From: an uncultured Shinella sp.
GTDB lineage: Bacteria > Pseudomonadota > Alphaproteobacteria > Rhizobiales > Rhizobiaceae
Assembly: GCF_946479415.1 (NCBI RefSeq)
Contig: NZ_CAMLFY010000002.1
Location: 1 to 64,000 of the forward strand
DNA: 64,000 nucleotides
Direction: 5' to 3'
Within the stretch, counting starts at the first letter, position 1. The number at the start of each line of letters is the position of its first letter. Below the pieces are notes generated by a model. It saw only the letters and a program-made list of their open reading frames with translations, did no database searches and was not told the origin of the DNA. The position numbers and the translations under genes are program-made. This document shows positions 63,157 to 64,000 of this stretch, one piece after another.

Positions 63157-63971
63157 TGAGCGACACGCTTTTGCAAATCCGCAATCTCGAGGTCGATTAT
63201 CTCCTCGACAAGGGCGCCTTCCGCGCTGTGAAGAACGTCTCCTTCGATATCGGCCGCGGCGAGATTTTCGGGCTCGCCGGGGAATCCGGCTGCGGCAAGA
63301 GCACCATCGCCTTTGCCATCACCCGCCTTGCCAAATCGCCCGCCTGGGTGACCGGGGGCGAGATCCTGCTCGACGGCCGCGATCTCCTGAAACTGCCGGA
63401 AGGTGAGATGCAGAAGGTGCGCTGGAGGCGGGTCGGCATGGTGTTCCAGAGCGCCATGAACTCGCTGAACCCGCTGATGCGCGTCGAAGCGCAGTTCCAC
63501 GACGTGCTGCACCGGCATACCGGCGCGACATGGGCGCAATCGCGCGAACGGGCGGAAGCGATGTTCAAGCTGGTCGGCATCTCGACGAGCCGGCTCACGG
63601 ATTACCCGCACCAGTTCTCCGGGGGCATGCGCCAGCGCATCGTCATCGCCATCTGCCTCGCACTGAGGCCGGAGCTAATCATCATGGACGAGCCGACGAC
63701 CGCACTCGACGTGGTGGTGCAGCGGGAAATCCTCGAACAGGTCATCGACCTGCAGCGCAGCCACGGCTTCTCCGTGCTGTTCATCACCCACGATCTGCAT
63801 TTGATGGCGCAGCTCTGCCACCGCATCGGCGTCATGCTGAAGGGTGAATTGGTGGAGGTCGGCGACGTCAGGCAGGTGAGCAGTGCTCCAGCGCATGACT
63901 ATACCCGCAAGCTCTGGAACGCCATTCCACAGCTGCCCGGCCGCCGGGAACTGGCGGGAGGTGTGGCATGA
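63156..63971 (+). CDS. Dpp/Opp-type ABC ATPase, DppD type
   Basis: 271 residues from the ATG at 63156. Walker A GESGCGKST, signature FSGGMRQRIVIAICLALRPE, Walker [13 protein letters not shown] and His switch THDLHLMAQLCHR. The peptide-transporter tail is HDYTRKLWNAIPQLPG. Its stop overlaps the ATG of the next gene (ATGA). Confidence 0.9.
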   Translation: MSDTLLQIRNLEVDYLLDKGAFRAVKNVSFDIGRGEIFGLAGESGCGKSTIAFAITRLAKSPAWVTGGEILLDGRDLLKLPEGEMQKVRWRRVGMVFQSAMNSLNPLMRVEAQFHDVLHRHTGATWAQSRERAEAMFKLVGISTSRLTDYPHQFSGGMRQRIVIAICLALRPELIIMDEPTTALDVVVQREILEQVIDLQRSHGFSVLFITHDLHLMAQLCHRIGVMLKGELVEVGDVRQVSSAPAHDYTRKLWNAIPQLPGRRELAGGVA

Positions 63972-64000
63972 ACCTCGCTCCCAGCCTTTCCCTTCCGACA
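63968..64000 (+). CDS. second ABC ATPase (DppF type), 5' fragment only
   Basis: The ATG at 63968 overlaps the preceding stop and codes MNLAPSLSLPT before the window ends. By operon logic this should be the DppF-type partner ATPase, but the visible part is too short to prove it. Confidence 0.5.
   Translation, partial: MNLAPSLSLPT

Overview
The window reads as a chromosomal or chromid segment of a GC-rich alphaproteobacterium, most likely a member of the Rhizobiaceae (Rhizobium/Shinella/Ensifer/Agrobacterium group). Evidence for this is the density of ABC importers each paired with a local regulator, a GntR/Frl sugar-amine locus, Lrp/LysR/ROK regulators beside their targets, a guanidinobutyrase gene almost like the Pseudomonas enzyme, and a divergent katG-oxyR pair. 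I see no rRNA, tRNA, insertion sequence, prophage or CRISPR array. Placement below family level is inference.

Layout. 1-6.4 kb: a guanidino-compound/arginine island (2-ketoarginine decarboxylase-like enzyme, guanidinobutyrase, tandem UspA protein, amino-acid permease, then a divergent Lrp regulator and a nitrilase-superfamily amidase). 6.4-8.4 kb: a membrane MHYT-GGDEF-EAL cyclic-di-GMP protein. 8.6-14.4 kb: a phospholipid-type island equivalent to the poorly understood E. coli ynbABCD set (CDP-alcohol transferase, CdsA-like enzyme, hydrolase-methyltransferase fusion, PAP2-dual specificity phosphatase fusion), plus a PlsC acyltransferase and a small membrane protein. The five minus-strand genes are packed tightly, mostly with ATGA overlaps. 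14.4-16.4 kb: rarA and a flavin reductase. 16.5-26.6 kb: a fructosamine/Amadori-type catabolic regulon (frlR-, frlB- and frlD-like genes, two SDRs, a D-threonine-aldolase-type PLP enzyme, RidA, a DadA-type oxidase, EamA exporter, polar amino-acid ABC permease and binding protein). Three copies of a TGTCTKACA operator link it. 26.8-29.6 kb: a ferric-siderophore importer (two permeases and an ATPase) with no binding protein, preceded by a small coupled ORF. 29.7-34.4 kb: a PAS-GGDEF cyclase, pta-ackA and a luciferase-like monooxygenase. 34.4-39.1 kb: an Lrp regulator, a 1016-residue kinase/M23/aminotransferase fusion, and an orphan amino-acid binding protein. 39.1-50.0 kb: a D-peptide utilisation cluster (Dpp-type ABC importer, amidohydrolase, LysR, D-aminopeptidase, DmpA-type peptidase, D-amino-acid transaminase). 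50.1-53.6 kb: katG/oxyR and a candidate small RNA. 53.6-58.1 kb: an FdhF/YdeP oxidoreductase with a coupled small protein abutting a TetR remnant, then EVE-domain, VOC and WYL-regulator genes. 58.1-64.0 kb: a ROK repressor facing a peptide/oligosaccharide-type ABC importer that runs off the window.

As a whole the segment is a chain of small self-regulated uptake-and-catabolism modules for nitrogen-containing compounds: guanidino compounds, Amadori products, phosphorylatable amino alcohols and D-peptides. Interspersed are a lipid-modification island and signalling genes. The items most worth follow-up are the three-domain fusion at 34,943-37,993, the ynb-like lipid island, and the operator-linked frl-type regulon.
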